The notes below the pieces were generated by a model. The model searched no databases. It was not told the DNA's origin and saw only the letters and a program-made list of their open reading frames with translations. Below are positions 13,401 through 23,700 of a stretch of 64,000 nucleotides of DNA, piece by piece. The DNA is from Sebastes aleutianus (Eukaryota > Chordata > Actinopteri > Perciformes > Sebastidae): contig CAKAKS010000201.1 of assembly GCA_916700875.1 (NCBI GenBank), positions 310,001-374,000 of the forward strand, read 5' to 3'. Position 1 is the stretch's first letter. The number at the start of each line of letters is the position of its first letter. The position numbers were made by a program, and so were the translations under genes.

Positions 13401-15682
13401 TTGTTGTAAATAACTTGCTTAACATGACATTAGATCTCTCTAACTGATTGTGGATCTCACTTTTTTATTGTATCTTGTATTATAAGTTACTACTGCTGTG
13501 AAACGGAGTATATTTAGTTTGTACTGACAAGTATACAGAATAGTCTAAGTATACTTGCCTTATACTGACAAGTATAAAGAAAAGTCTAAGTGTACTTAGC
13601 TCATACTGACAAGTATACAGAATAGTCTAAGTATACTTGCCTTATACTGACAAGTATAAAGAAAAGTCTAAGTGTACTTAGCTTATACTGACAAGTATAC
13701 AAAAAAAGTCTAAGTATACTTGGCGTATACTGACAAGTATACAAAAAAAGTCTAAGTAAACTTGGCTTATACTGACAAGTATACAAAAAAAGTCTAAGTA
13801 TCCTTGACTTATACTGACAAGTATACAGGAAAGTCTAAGTAAACTTGGCTTATACTGACAAGTATACAAAAAAAGTCTAAGTAAACTTGGCTTATACTGA
13901 CAAGTATACAGAATAGTCTAAGTAAACTTGACTTATACTGACAAGTACACAGAATAGTCTAAGTATCCTTGGCTTATACTGTCAAGTATACAGACTAGTC
14001 TAAGTATCCTTGGCTTATACTGACAAGTACACAGAATAGTCTAAGTATCCTTGGCTTATACTGTCAAGTATACAGACTAGTCTAAGTATCCTTGGCTTAT
14101 ACTGACAAGTATACAGAATAGTCTAAGTATCCTTGGCTTATACTGTCAAGTATACAGACTAGTCTAAGTATACAGAAAAGTCGAATTAAACTTTGCTTAT
14201 ACTGACAAGTATACAAAAAAAGTCTAATTAAACTTGGCTTATACTGACAAGTATACAAAAAAGTCTAATTAAACTTGGCTTATACTGACAAGTATACAAA
14301 AAAGTCTAAGTATCCTTGGCTTATACTGACAAGTATACAGAATAGTCTAAGTAAACTTGACTTATACTGACAAGTATACAGAATAGTCTAAGTATCCTTG
14401 GCTTATACTGTCAAGTATACAGAATAGTCTAAGTATACTTGGCTTATACTGTCAAGTATACAGACTAGTCTAAGTATCCTTGGCTTATACTGACAAGTAC
14501 ACAGAATAGTCTAAGTATCCTTGACTTATACTGACAAGTATACAGGAAAGTCTAAGTATCCTTGACTTATACTGACAAGTATACAGAATAGTCTAAGTAT
14601 CCTTGGCTTATACTGTCAAGTATACAGACTAGTCTAAGTATACAGAAAAGTCGAATTAAACTTTGCTTATACTGACAAGTATACAAAAAAAGTCTAATTA
14701 AACTTGGCTTATACTGACAAGTATACAAAAAAGTCTAATTAAACTTGGCTTATACTGACAAGTATACAAAAAAGTCTAAGTATCCTTGGCTTATACTGAC
14801 AAGTATACAGAATAGTCTAAGTAAACTTGACTTATACTGACAAGTATACAGAATAGTCTAAGTATCCTTGGCTTATACTGTCAAGTATACAGAATAGTCT
14901 AAGTAAACTTGACTTATACTGACAAGTACACAGAATAGTCTAAGTATCCTTGGCTTATACTGTCAAGTATACAGACTAGTCTAAGTATCCTTGGCTTATA
15001 CTGACAAGTACACAGAATAGTCTAAGTATCCTTGGCTTATACTGTCAAGTATACAGACTAGTCTAAGTATACAGAAAAGTCGAATTAAACTTTGCTTATA
15101 CTGACAAGTATACAAAAAAAGTCTAATTAAACTTGGCTTATACTGACAAGTATACAAAAAAGTCTAATTAAACTTGGCTTATACTGACAAGTATACAAAA
15201 AAGTCTAAGTATCCTTGGCTTATACTGACAAGTATACAGAATAGTCTAAGTAAACTTGACTTATACTGACAAGTATACAGAATAGTCTAAGTATCCTTGG
15301 CTTATACTGTCAAGTATACAGAATAGTCTAAGTATACTTGGCTTATACTGTCAAGTATACAGACTAGTCTAAGTATCCTTGACTTATACTGACAAGTATA
15401 CAGGAAAGTCTAAGTATCCTTGACTTATACTGACAAGTATAAAGAATAGTCTAAGTAAACTTGGCTTATACTGACAAGTATACAAAAAAAGTCTAAGTAT
15501 ACTTGGCTTATACTGACAAGTATACAAAAAAAGTCTATATAAGTGAATGCAAAACTTAAATAAAGTGATTTCCAGACCAAAGCATTAATAAAGAAGCAAT
15601 AACAGCAGTATTTACTCACCTGTCCAGCCTTCTTGGTGACCTCCACACAGTGATCCATGCACTCCTGCCAGGGATCACTCAT
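4402..15682 (-). CDS. impa1: Inositol monophosphatase 1, eight coding exons
   Basis: IMPA1 hydrolyses inositol monophosphates to free myo-inositol in the cytosol. It is Mg2+ dependent and lithium sensitive, and it feeds the phosphatidylinositol cycle. Coding exons in transcript order are 15620-15682, 12069-12202, 10327-10431, 10027-10072, 9713-9821, 9404-9512, 6639-6790 and 4402-4520. They sum to 837 bases, giving 278 residues plus TAG, against 277 in human. All introns are GT-AG and every phase joins. The start is the ATG at 15682 giving MSDPWQECMD, which aligns with the mammalian N-terminus; upstream in-frame codons lie beyond a likely 5' UTR splice acceptor. Metal ligands fall at the human positions: Glu70 in GEES, Asp90 and Asp93 in WIIDPIDGTTNF, and Asp220 in HCWDMAGG. 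Introns carry several transposon relics and a large satellite in intron 1. Nothing suggests the gene is broken. Confidence 0.97.
5213..5520. repeat. Interspersed repeat, partial copy of the 60.1-60.7 kb repeat
   Basis: This closely matches the right half of 60066-60676, sharing GCTTTAGGGCGTGGCTACC, the block around GTTGTCCGTGTTTTC and the end around GGGTGACGTCACGGTGAC. It sits in impa1 intron 7. No open frame is credible. The family is not named because I cannot search a repeat library. Confidence 0.75.
7018..7368. mobile_element. Short form of the GTGCAGTGTGTAGGAT inverted-repeat element
   Basis: This compact copy starts AAAGGTGCAGTGTGTAGGAT and ends GCTACACACTGTTCC, so the ends are inverted repeats of roughly 15-20 bases. 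It is the same family as 2436-3460 but lacks that copy's 680-base centre. It lies just past the impa1 exon 7 acceptor side in intron 6 and has no coding capacity. It is probably a miniature DNA transposon. Confidence 0.75.
8040..8361. repeat. Interspersed repeat with TAGTCGACTAA-type ends
   Basis: The left part carries several TAGTCGATTA/GACTAATCGATTAG motifs. The right part carries their inverted counterparts (GACTAATAGACTAAAG, AAGTCGACTAAG) and ends in GGGGGCAGCCCTA. The layout suggests a non-autonomous DNA transposon with sub-terminal inverted repeats. It lies within impa1 intron 6. Only one copy occurs in the window. Confidence 0.55.
9173..9372. repeat. Interspersed repeat, shared with 26.8-26.9 kb
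   Basis: The block from AACTCCTGTCTGCTTCTCC to CCCAAACTATCCCTTTAA recurs almost unchanged at 26811-26930. It ends 31 bases before the impa1 exon 6 donor side and so lies in intron 6. It is non-coding; short open frames across it are chance. Confidence 0.7.
10975..11905. repeat. Repeat block in impa1 intron 2 with internal direct repeats
   Basis: A block of about 100 bases at 11068-11170 (CTTCATTTTGATCTCAAC through GACAGAAATACAAAAACCTGG) recurs in diverged form at 11778-11880. Between them lies a GC-richer segment ending CAGCCCCTTTA at about 11720. The block is probably one interspersed element followed by a fragment of a second copy. No gene is seen. Confidence 0.5.
12203..13520. other. Left part of impa1 intron 1, nothing recognised
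   Basis: AT-rich intron sequence between coding exon 2 and the satellite array. A short open frame overlapping exon 2 on the opposite strand is a shadow. I see no RNA gene or complete transposon. Confidence 0.5.
13521..15537. repeat. 41-bp minisatellite array, about 49 units, with higher-order repeats
   Basis: A unit of about 41 bp is built around ACTGACAAGTATACA, then AGTCTAAGTATACTTGG, then CTTATACT. It repeats for 2.0 kb with variants such as AAACTTGG, TCCTTGG and TGTCAAG. Each unit carries inverted GTATAC/AAGTATAC arms, so single strands could fold. A distinctive variant with GTCGAATTAAACTTTG occurs at 14180, 14650 and 15080, spaced 470 and 429 bases apart. Blocks of about 10-11 units have therefore been duplicated. 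The array is wholly in impa1 intron 1 and ends about 80 bases from coding exon 1. Open frames on the minus strand are by-products of the period. Confidence 0.95.
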
Positions 15683-16060
15683 CTTGATGTAGGATGAGGA
15701 GTTTATAATGTTATATTCCCAGATAGTTACAGGTTGTAACCTTAGGTTCCTGTTGGGGGAAAGCAACACTGAATGTTAGCTCACATGTTAAAGTAGTAGT
15801 TAGATAAGACAGATGAGATACTGGCTGGAAAAACTGATAAAGAAGCAGCTGAATTAGCTCTCTATGCTAGCTCGCTTTTACACCAATAAACTGACATGTA
15901 ACGGCTAAAAAACTCAAATTAACGGCAGCACATATATAATATCTTAATTAACGTTGTAATAAACTACAATAATAGGCGTTTCAATAGGTTAAACCTAGCT
16001 CAACCCACCTCCAGAGACAAACTGACTTCTTCTCTGTGTTGACTTTTAGCTAGCTTATGG
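15683..16060 (-). other. impa1: Probable impa1 5' UTR, including a spliced non-coding exon
   Basis: On the minus strand, TTCCTCCAACAG-like sequence just right of 15750 gives a plausible acceptor leading into the start-codon exon. A GAG|GTGGGT donor at about 16009-16010 could end a short non-coding first exon at about 16010-16060. This is inferred from splice-like sequence only; the exact transcript start is unknown. Confidence 0.45.
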
Positions 16061-16062
16061 AA

Positions 16063-16140
16063 GGGCGGGACTAGAGGTAAATCTCTCGCTCTGATTGGTC
16101 AATACATTTCACCCGGATGTGAATTCGACGTTCTCATTGG
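16063..16140 (-). promoter_or_regulatory. impa1: Likely impa1 promoter with GC box and two CCAAT boxes
   Basis: Read on the minus strand, there are CCAAT boxes at 16136-16140 and 16094-16098 (plus-strand ATTGG) and an Sp1-type GC box at 16063-16068. They lie just upstream of the inferred non-coding exon. No TATA box is obvious, which fits a housekeeping promoter. The position relative to impa1 supports the call; activity is not shown. Confidence 0.5.
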
Positions 16141-16191
16141 CTCACACGGCTGTCATTTCTCCCTACAGGAAACTGATAAGTCTACTTTTTA

Positions 16192-16310
16192 GTGATGGGA
16201 ATTCCGCCTCTTTTTAGTGATCCAGATCTTTTGGCTCAGCTCACCAAGAAGAACCGGTTCTTTCGGCTCCCAAACGGCTCTTCATTTTACTTCATTTCTG
16301 CCTTTTATAA
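16192..16310. repeat. Fragment of an interspersed repeat (AAGAACCGGTTCTTTCGG)
   Basis: This is a short block with AGTGATGGGAATTCCG at the left and the palindromic AGAACCGGTTCT within. Related sequence (GGGAGCCGGCTCTTATCG) appears on the far side of the pentamer array at about 16840. The array may therefore have grown inside this element. The evidence is limited to these matching motifs. Confidence 0.45.
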
Positions 16311-16474
16311 TTCAGCCAAATTTAGCTTTAGCTGTTTTGACCTATGATTAGTATGTGTGCACATATCACTTAAATTATTCAATATGATTATACTAAATCT
16401 TTTAATTTCCAGAATACCGTAATATTACATGCTGCTTCGTTTCCGACTGTCACTCATCTTGTCTGCTATTCGCT

Positions 16475-16822
16475 CACCGCACCTCAGCGCACCGCAATGC
16501 ACCGCAACGCACCGCACCTCAGTGCACCGCACCGCACCTCAGCGCAACGCACCGCACCGCAACGCAATGCACCGCACTGCACCTCAGCGCACTGCACCGC
16601 ACCTCATCGCAACGCAATGCACCGCAACGCAATGCAACGCAACGCACTGCAACGCATCGCACCGCAAAGCAACGCACCACAAAGCAACGAACTGCAAAGC
16701 AACGAACTGCAAAGCAACGCAACGCACCGCACCGCAATGCACCGCACCGCAACGCACCGCACCGCAACGCACCGCACCGCAACGCAACTCACCGCACCGC
16801 ACCGCAGAGCAATGCAGAGCAA
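16475..16822. repeat. Pentanucleotide array of CGCAN units
   Basis: About 350 bases of tandem five-base units, mainly GCACC, GCAAC, GCACT, GCAAT and GCAAA, with CpG in most units. Five is not a multiple of three, so translation cycles through frames. The array yields several overlapping open frames on both strands that are not genes. It lies about 350 bases upstream of the impa1 promoter boxes. Confidence 0.95.
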
Positions 16823-17480
16823 AAAAAACGTCTCTCGGACGGGAGCCGGCTCTTATCGTTCACGCATCCTTTCCATCAGGTGACTTTTCTAGCTGTGCAG
16901 CAGTCAGAAATATAGTTTGTGGAAAGATTTGTAAATAGAGCTCAAAGAAATGATGATAAACCTCGACACAGTTCAAGACGACCAAGTTCAGACAATTTCA
17001 AATTTTGAACAAAACAAAAAAATTAATATTACAACTATTTAACTTTTATTCATCGACATTTATCTGCAAATCCACACAGCAGCAAAGCCCAAAAACTGCT
17101 GATTATTTCACTTAATCTTAATGTAAGTTCATATACTGTATGACACATTATTTACATCAACTTGTTTGTGTTTTTTAGGGCGTTAAAAATAAACCCTTAT
17201 AGTGCTGTAGGTATACATGGTGTTAATGTGAATTTATGCATATTGTGTGCCTTGCATTAAAAGGTTTGGGTGCCACCAGCTTAGATATAACAAACATAGA
17301 AACCCAGAAGGTGGCAGCAGCAGCACTGTCCAGGATCTGATGCACGGTTACATTGGCTGCCTTGTGTGGAGACTTTTATTGCTGCAGGGTGTTTTTTTTT
17401 AATATTGAGTTGACATTTAAGGAAATCCTTGTCACAACCTGTTCTCCGAAAGCTTTATATGCAAAATCTTATGTGCCTTG

Positions 17481-17998
17481 TTAAAGGTCTCATATCATGT
17501 TCATTTTCAGGTTAATACTTGTTTTCTGTGTTTCTAATAGAACATGTTGACATGCTGTAATGTTCAAGAAACACGTTTTTTTCCTCGTACTGTCTGCCTG
17601 ATTATCCCTGTATTTACCCTCTGTCTGAAACGCTCCGTTTTAGTGCATTTCAATGGAATTGCAACAGAATTGCATTGCTAGGCAACAGTTTGGGTCCATG
17701 TTTACTTCCTGTCAGCTGATGTTATTTACATACACTGCAACAGGAAATAAACTGGGACACATTTAGTATTTTTACGTTTAAAACCGCATAATGGTCTAAA
17801 TATTGTATATTTGTGACATCACAAATGGACAGAAATCCTAATGGCTTGTTTCAAAAATGCAATTTCTAAATACGGGCTGTGTGTATTTCTCCGTATATTG
17901 AGCGTTTTGATAGTTTAACAGTATTTATATATCATTTAAACCTGCGTTATAATGTAAAAGACCTGAAAATCTCACTTTTTACAATATGGGACCTTTAA
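17481..17998. mobile_element. Inverted-repeat element, TTAAAGGTCTCATAT family, copy 1
   Basis: This 518-base element starts TTAAAGGTCTCATATCATG and ends ACAATATGGGACCTTTAA, giving an imperfect terminal inverted repeat with TTAA at the extreme edges. Two more copies lie in the window, at 23869-24386 (reverse) and 26361-26763 (forward, internally shortened). There is no transposase. TTAA ends recall piggyBac-type target sites, but that assignment is inference. Confidence 0.8.
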
Positions 17999-20727
17999 GA
18001 CTTTGCAAATAATTCCAGAACTACAAAGGTCATTTTAGTCAAGTAAAATAAGGAATGGGAATAGGAAAAATCTAAGAATAAAAGACATTTTATTCATTTC
18101 CTAAGTTATTTTACTTTTGTTCGTGGCTGTTGTTTTCATAAAACACTTTAAGGAGTCATCATAGGGCTTGGGTAACTTGTTAAAACTACATCTCCTGGGG
18201 GGAAATGACAAATAAAAGCCCTTGAAGTTAAGAGAGCACCAAATTGCAAAATAATGTCATGATCAATGACGATGAAAAGAAGGAGAAAAGGGACAACACA
18301 TTACATTTTTTATGTATTCTTAAAGAATTATACCAAATTGTTGTCTTCTTATTTGTATAATAGAGCATTAGTGAAGGGTCTAAACAGAAAGCAGAGACTG
18401 ACAGTGTCAGGATACCTCGGATAATTCAAATTTAAAAGCTGCATTAAGTTATTTAAACATTAAGCTTCCCTTTACTTGAGTTAATGATTCATAAACTTCC
18501 CGTAATGGCAAGATGTTGGTTCTGCTTCCAAGAAACTGTACTGTACATTATAGGGAAGTAATTATTATTTCACATTTTCCCAAAGGCCTATATGAGTTTA
18601 TCAGTGTGTCAATGGAGCAGTGACAAATGTATAAAAAAAGCTCTGAATCAGATTTTGGCTTCCTTTTCTTTGAGGCTATATTGGGTTATTAACCTCAGAG
18701 CGTTTCATGTCAATGAACTCGGTCGGTCCTGTGAAGAGCGCTAACAATGCAATTAGCTTTAAAAACACGAGGGTACACCTCATCCATACCGTCTTACAGA
18801 TTTAACCTCAGGCGACCTTTATCTCACTAAGAGGTGGCAGAAATCCAACATCATCATAAGCAGTTAATGAGAAGTCTGGCAACGGTTAGGCATACATTAA
18901 ATCTATAACCTCCAACCTGGAGCGATGCTTTTTTTTTGTATTTTAAGACAAGGCAGTATAATGAGAATCACATCCAGTCAATTCACACTTTCTGTATATT
19001 TAGTGACACCGTGAGATGATTTAAGGTCTCTTTTGGACTCCCTACGATTTTTCTTTGGATACTGCAACACACAAATAAAAAGCCCTTCATGCTAATCAGT
19101 GTTCAAAGTCACTCAGACCTCCCACAAGTGTTGGTTTATGTGATAATCTTGACAAGAATCAGGCCTTTTCTACATGACACGGTTCTTGGTTTATTCTCTA
19201 TCTTGTAACGGGTCCTTGGCTGAAAAACGATAGACAACCTCTGATCTGAGATAACAAATGAAGGTGTCAGATGCAGGATGCAGTCTCCTCGCAGCCCAAC
19301 GCCGTACGTCACCTAGTTCTGACAGTTCATTTGCAGCGTGCACCTCTTTGGTAAATCAGTGATATTTTGAAAACACTAGACGTTAGTGATGTATCCTTTC
19401 CTCATTTCTTTTGTCACAAATGGGAACGAGGCTTTAATACCCCTTTCAAACCGAAGACTGAACCAGGGTTGAACCAGCATTGATTGTGTAACTGAAAGGG
19501 TGAGAGCTGGGTCAGACCAGGGTCGACTGCAGTGTCAACGGCACGCTTCAATGTATTTGGTTGTAAAAGCAGTCGTGACGCTACTGTCAAAGGTCGGCGT
19601 AGCTCAAAGCACACCGTCAGACCCTGATGCTGTAAAATGAGAGGTTTTCTAAAGGGACTCTGGTGCTCAGAAACACTATCGCTTTTGTCCACAGGAACCG
19701 CCAAAATCAACATAAAGCTCCTCGTAGTAACTTTAAGCATTACAAGTAAAAGTACCACGTGTGCAGAATGAAGGAAAATAACCCAGAGTTACATTATTGT
19801 TGCATTAATCTGTATGAACTATCATGTTGTCATTGTATGTTTTTCCAGAAAAAACCTAAACCTAAGTACTAGGCTACTTCACAAAATAACACCACAGGCT
19901 CATTTTGAGACATACTGTGTACATATACCACTCTAAATTGAGTTAATAATAATAATTCGGGGTGTGTAGTAATGCAGACGGCTATATTTCATCCTCTAGC
20001 CCCATCACACCATAACCCAGAAAACAGCCAACAGTCTGTGTGGGGAGATTCCTATTGGTACCATAATTGGAGTCATGTGGATCTACTCTTTGCAACAGGA
20101 CGCTGGGAGAGAAAAAACATGTCATCTGTCCTTAAAGAATGTCTCTGTGGGCCTATGAGGACGAGTCTTTCGGGCATGTCAGGCATTAGCTCTGAGACGA
20201 GGGTACATATCAGATCACATCACACAACAGGACTCAATTCGAAGCAGAAATCTGACCTGAGCGAAGCATTCAACATCACAACCATGAAGCCATTTGTTGC
20301 AATTTCTGCATGGAAAATGGTGAGCATTTACTTCTGCGTTTTCTCACTGAATTATAAAACTAGGTTTACTCACACGATATTCTATGATTGCATGTGCTAA
20401 CCACTATAATTTCAAACAAAAATGTGTATCGTTAGAGTATCTCCTTGGTATGCCAGGAAGATCATTGTTTTCTTAAAGGTCAGCCATCATCATTATGTGC
20501 TAAAAATCTCCTGGAGGCTTTTTGAAAAGCTGCCAGGTTTGTTGGCTCTAGACAGAAAGAAAAAAACGTGGGAGGAAGTTTTAGACATGCCACAAGGAAA
20601 ATAAGACTTCACTCAATCACGCAGCAGCAAGTACCTACTTGCCTGGAGTCAAACTGATTAAAGTGTTGTTGATCTTCAGTGCGGCGGATTAAGGTGTACA
20701 AACACAAGACTGGAGTGTCCCACTAAC
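17999..20727. other. Intergenic region between impa1 and the first cyclase gene
   Basis: No family-matching gene is seen. The largest open frame, plus strand 19972-20400 (142 codons), has no recognisable domain, no splice partners and ordinary composition, so I do not call it. A minus-strand frame at 19414-19758 is likewise unsupported. The last 100 bases may hold the promoter and 5' UTR of the cyclase gene, but there is no clear TATA box. Confidence 0.45.
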
Positions 20728-23700
20728 ATGAGCTCCTCTAAAACATCTGCGTCCTTTGTAACGATCAGTGTGACAGTAGGTAAGTAACTTTCCCACATTT
20801 CTTTCTTTTGATGTGCCCCTCCCAAATGTGATAGATATTACATTCTTTCTTCCATCTTTGTGTCCCTTTTCAAAGGGTTTATTATGCTCCTGCTCTGCCC
20901 CGGTCCACTGAGAGCACAGCTGGGGACTACCCCCAACATTAAACACATTGTGGTTGGAAGGTGCTACAATTACATCACACTAGTTAACCCCAGCTTGAGG
21001 TAACGTACTGCACAATGTAAAAAAAAAAACATCAGAACCCAAGGTGACCAAGGTCAAATGTCTTGTTTCGTCCAATCGGTAGTCAAAAAACTCAAATATA
21101 TTCTATTTATTATGACATAAAACAGAGAAAATTAGGAAATCATCACATTTTAGAGGCTGCAATGAAAAATGATTCGCAATTGTAGCAATTAATCAATTCA
21201 ATTAATGTTTTGTCAGTGAACTGATCGATTGATTGACTGATCTTTATGTGTAGGTTGGACTGTGAGGACATCTGGAGACAGTTCGAGGAGGCGGTTGTCC
21301 ATCAGTCCTCCTGTAATGTGATGGTGGATTACCATCACATGTTTTATGCGATGCCGCAAACGTGGCCTTGTGATAGGGTGAGGAAGGCATTAGATATATT
21401 ATGGTCATGATTACTCATCGATACCTCATTAGATGGAAGATCTGCGAGTTGAGCTGTTTTATATTTCCGTCCCTTTTGTTTAGTTCCTCTTCTGGAGTAA
21501 AACCAGGACGCTGATGCAGAGCTACGCAGCTGTTGTACGTCACTTCTGGACCCTGGAAGACACGCTGGTCGGCTACATGTTCAACAAACTCATCTGGTGT
21601 GGACAAGATGAAGACTCTGGTAGATCTTTTTTTAGATTTAACAAGACAGAGACAACTGAAAAACAAGAAGAAAAAAAAACATGCACAAGAAAAAAAAAGC
21701 AAAGATTAGAGAAAAGTAACTGAACAACAATTTTCTTCTTTCATGAATTAATTATTGCATAAACCGTCAGATTTATCTTGTGATCCGTTAAAGGGGTCGT
21801 GACCTCCAGGTTGCAATAACTCAGTCAGGATATAACATTTCCTTTAACTGAATTTGTTTTTGGTGACATAGTTTTGTGACATGAGGTACCAAAAGAAAAA
21901 CACATAAAACTGAAAAAAAAATTAAGTACAAGATACTAAAATGTATTTTCGGCTCATTTGTGATATCACTGATAAAGCCTAAGTGACCATGTGATATATT
22001 TTCTTGTATTTAATGTCACAATTAACCACTAAGAGTTCTTAAAGCTGCTCTAATCAACATTTTTATATTGGCAATGGGTCAAATAAACACATTTACTGTA
22101 ATATGAAAGGGGTCACTCATAATAAAAACTGACTCTGTAGTTCCCCTCAGCTCTACAGAGCGTTTTAGCATCTTTCAACTCAATGTTTTGGTTTTACAAC
22201 TTTACTGTAGTGAAACTTAAGTGAAAAAGCCCCCAAAAACCCACCGTACACTACCTACTCGGCAGCAAGCAGCAGACAGATAGAGTTGGCGGCTAGATGG
22301 TAAAAATAGTGGAGCGTTTAGCAGCTAAAGAGTCAGATGTTTCCCTCAGGAGTTGGTGGAGACCAAAAACAGAGCTAAAAGATAGTGAATATTGGACTTA
22401 AATTCATCAGGTGGACAGAAACACGTCCGTAACTGTTGGATGTGGAAACAAGTGGTAACAAGTTCACCATATCAACTTAAAAAGGTGATGAGAAGTCAGT
22501 GTTGTGTTCACAACTTGTTTCTGCTGCCCACAAGTAGCCAAAAAGTCAGTTAATGCATCTTTAAATTGTCTTGAATAATGTATACTGTATATACCAAATT
22601 ACCAATAATATACCAATGTATTTCCTTAACCACACTTCTAAAATCTTAACAACAAAAAGTGTATTCAGTTTTGCTTTTATTCATGTGTTTTTACACTTAA
22701 TAAATGTTGAACAGATCACCTAGTAGCACCGGGATTCAAATGAAACATCATCGTTCAGGCAGCTGCAGCTGTGCTCCCAAATGTTCCCATGTGCCCATAG
22801 GATTTTTGTTTTTACAGTACTAGTGCTGAGTGATTAACAGCGTGTCGATGCATGTCAACACAACACCCAAAACCATTCATTCATGTCTAATTTGAATATT
22901 ATCAAGGTGGTGATGACATATCTTTTAACTGATAGCTGTGAATCTGACACACAGGTTTTGATTTCAGCTCTTGTCCGGAGTGGTCGGCATGTAGAAATCA
23001 TCCGGTGTATTCCCTTTGGGAGCAAGCCTCGCAAAATGTGAGTTTAATGTCCAAACTGCAGCAACGCCACACAGCTGTGTTGTTTATCGTTCATATGCAA
23101 CATACGGCTCCAAAACCGGCAGTGGAATAATTGCTCTCATGCGATTTTCTTCACCTGTTTGTTAGTTTGCAGAAATGGCGTGTGGCAACATCACCGTGTT
23201 ACTGAATGGCTCTATTGTCAACGCCTTCAATAGGAAAAGGTAAAAAGAAATCAATGAAACAACTGTTTTAGCAATGATGTTTGTTGAGTGTATAAAATAA
23301 TCTTATTCTTTTTTTTATCTCTCAGCTTTTTTGGAAGTGTTGAACTGGACAGCCTGAACCCGTGCAAGCTGGATTATGTCAACATAAAGGTGGTGACCAA
23401 TCTAGAGGGACCTTTTATGTGAGGATAAAAACAGTTGATATTAAAATGTTGGATCTTTACCAAGAGTGCAAAGTACACTATCACATACAACAGTACCACC
23501 TTCCAATAAGTCACCCTTTATTAAGGGTGTGTAAGTTGTAACTAATGACTATCTTATCATTTCATGCCAATGCTTTATAGATCGGTTATAAGCAATTAAT
23601 CAGGTTGTAAAAAAATTCCTCTGGCAGGTTCCGCGACCTGCAAACTTCATTTAGCTCTTTAATTCATGAAGAAGACCCTCTAATGGACAATTTATGGAAA

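Noticed and set aside
15683..15769. Upstream extension of the impa1 start exon to an earlier in-frame ATG
   Set aside because: The extension has no counterpart in the family and crosses a plausible 5' UTR splice acceptor. The chosen ATG aligns with the known N-terminus.
16429..16938. Overlapping His/Ala/Pro-rich and Cys/Arg-rich frames on both strands
   Set aside because: They are translations of the pentamer array in every frame, not genes.
19972..20400. 142-codon plus-strand open frame
   Set aside because: No recognisable domain, no flanking splice pattern and no neighbour in phase. A frame of this length can occur by chance in 64 kb.
22974..23037. Exon 5 of the first cyclase starting at the AG closer to the Cys-Pro codons
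   Set aside because: It would break the reading frame with exon 4. The upstream AG at 22953-22954 restores phase and gives a family-like sequence.
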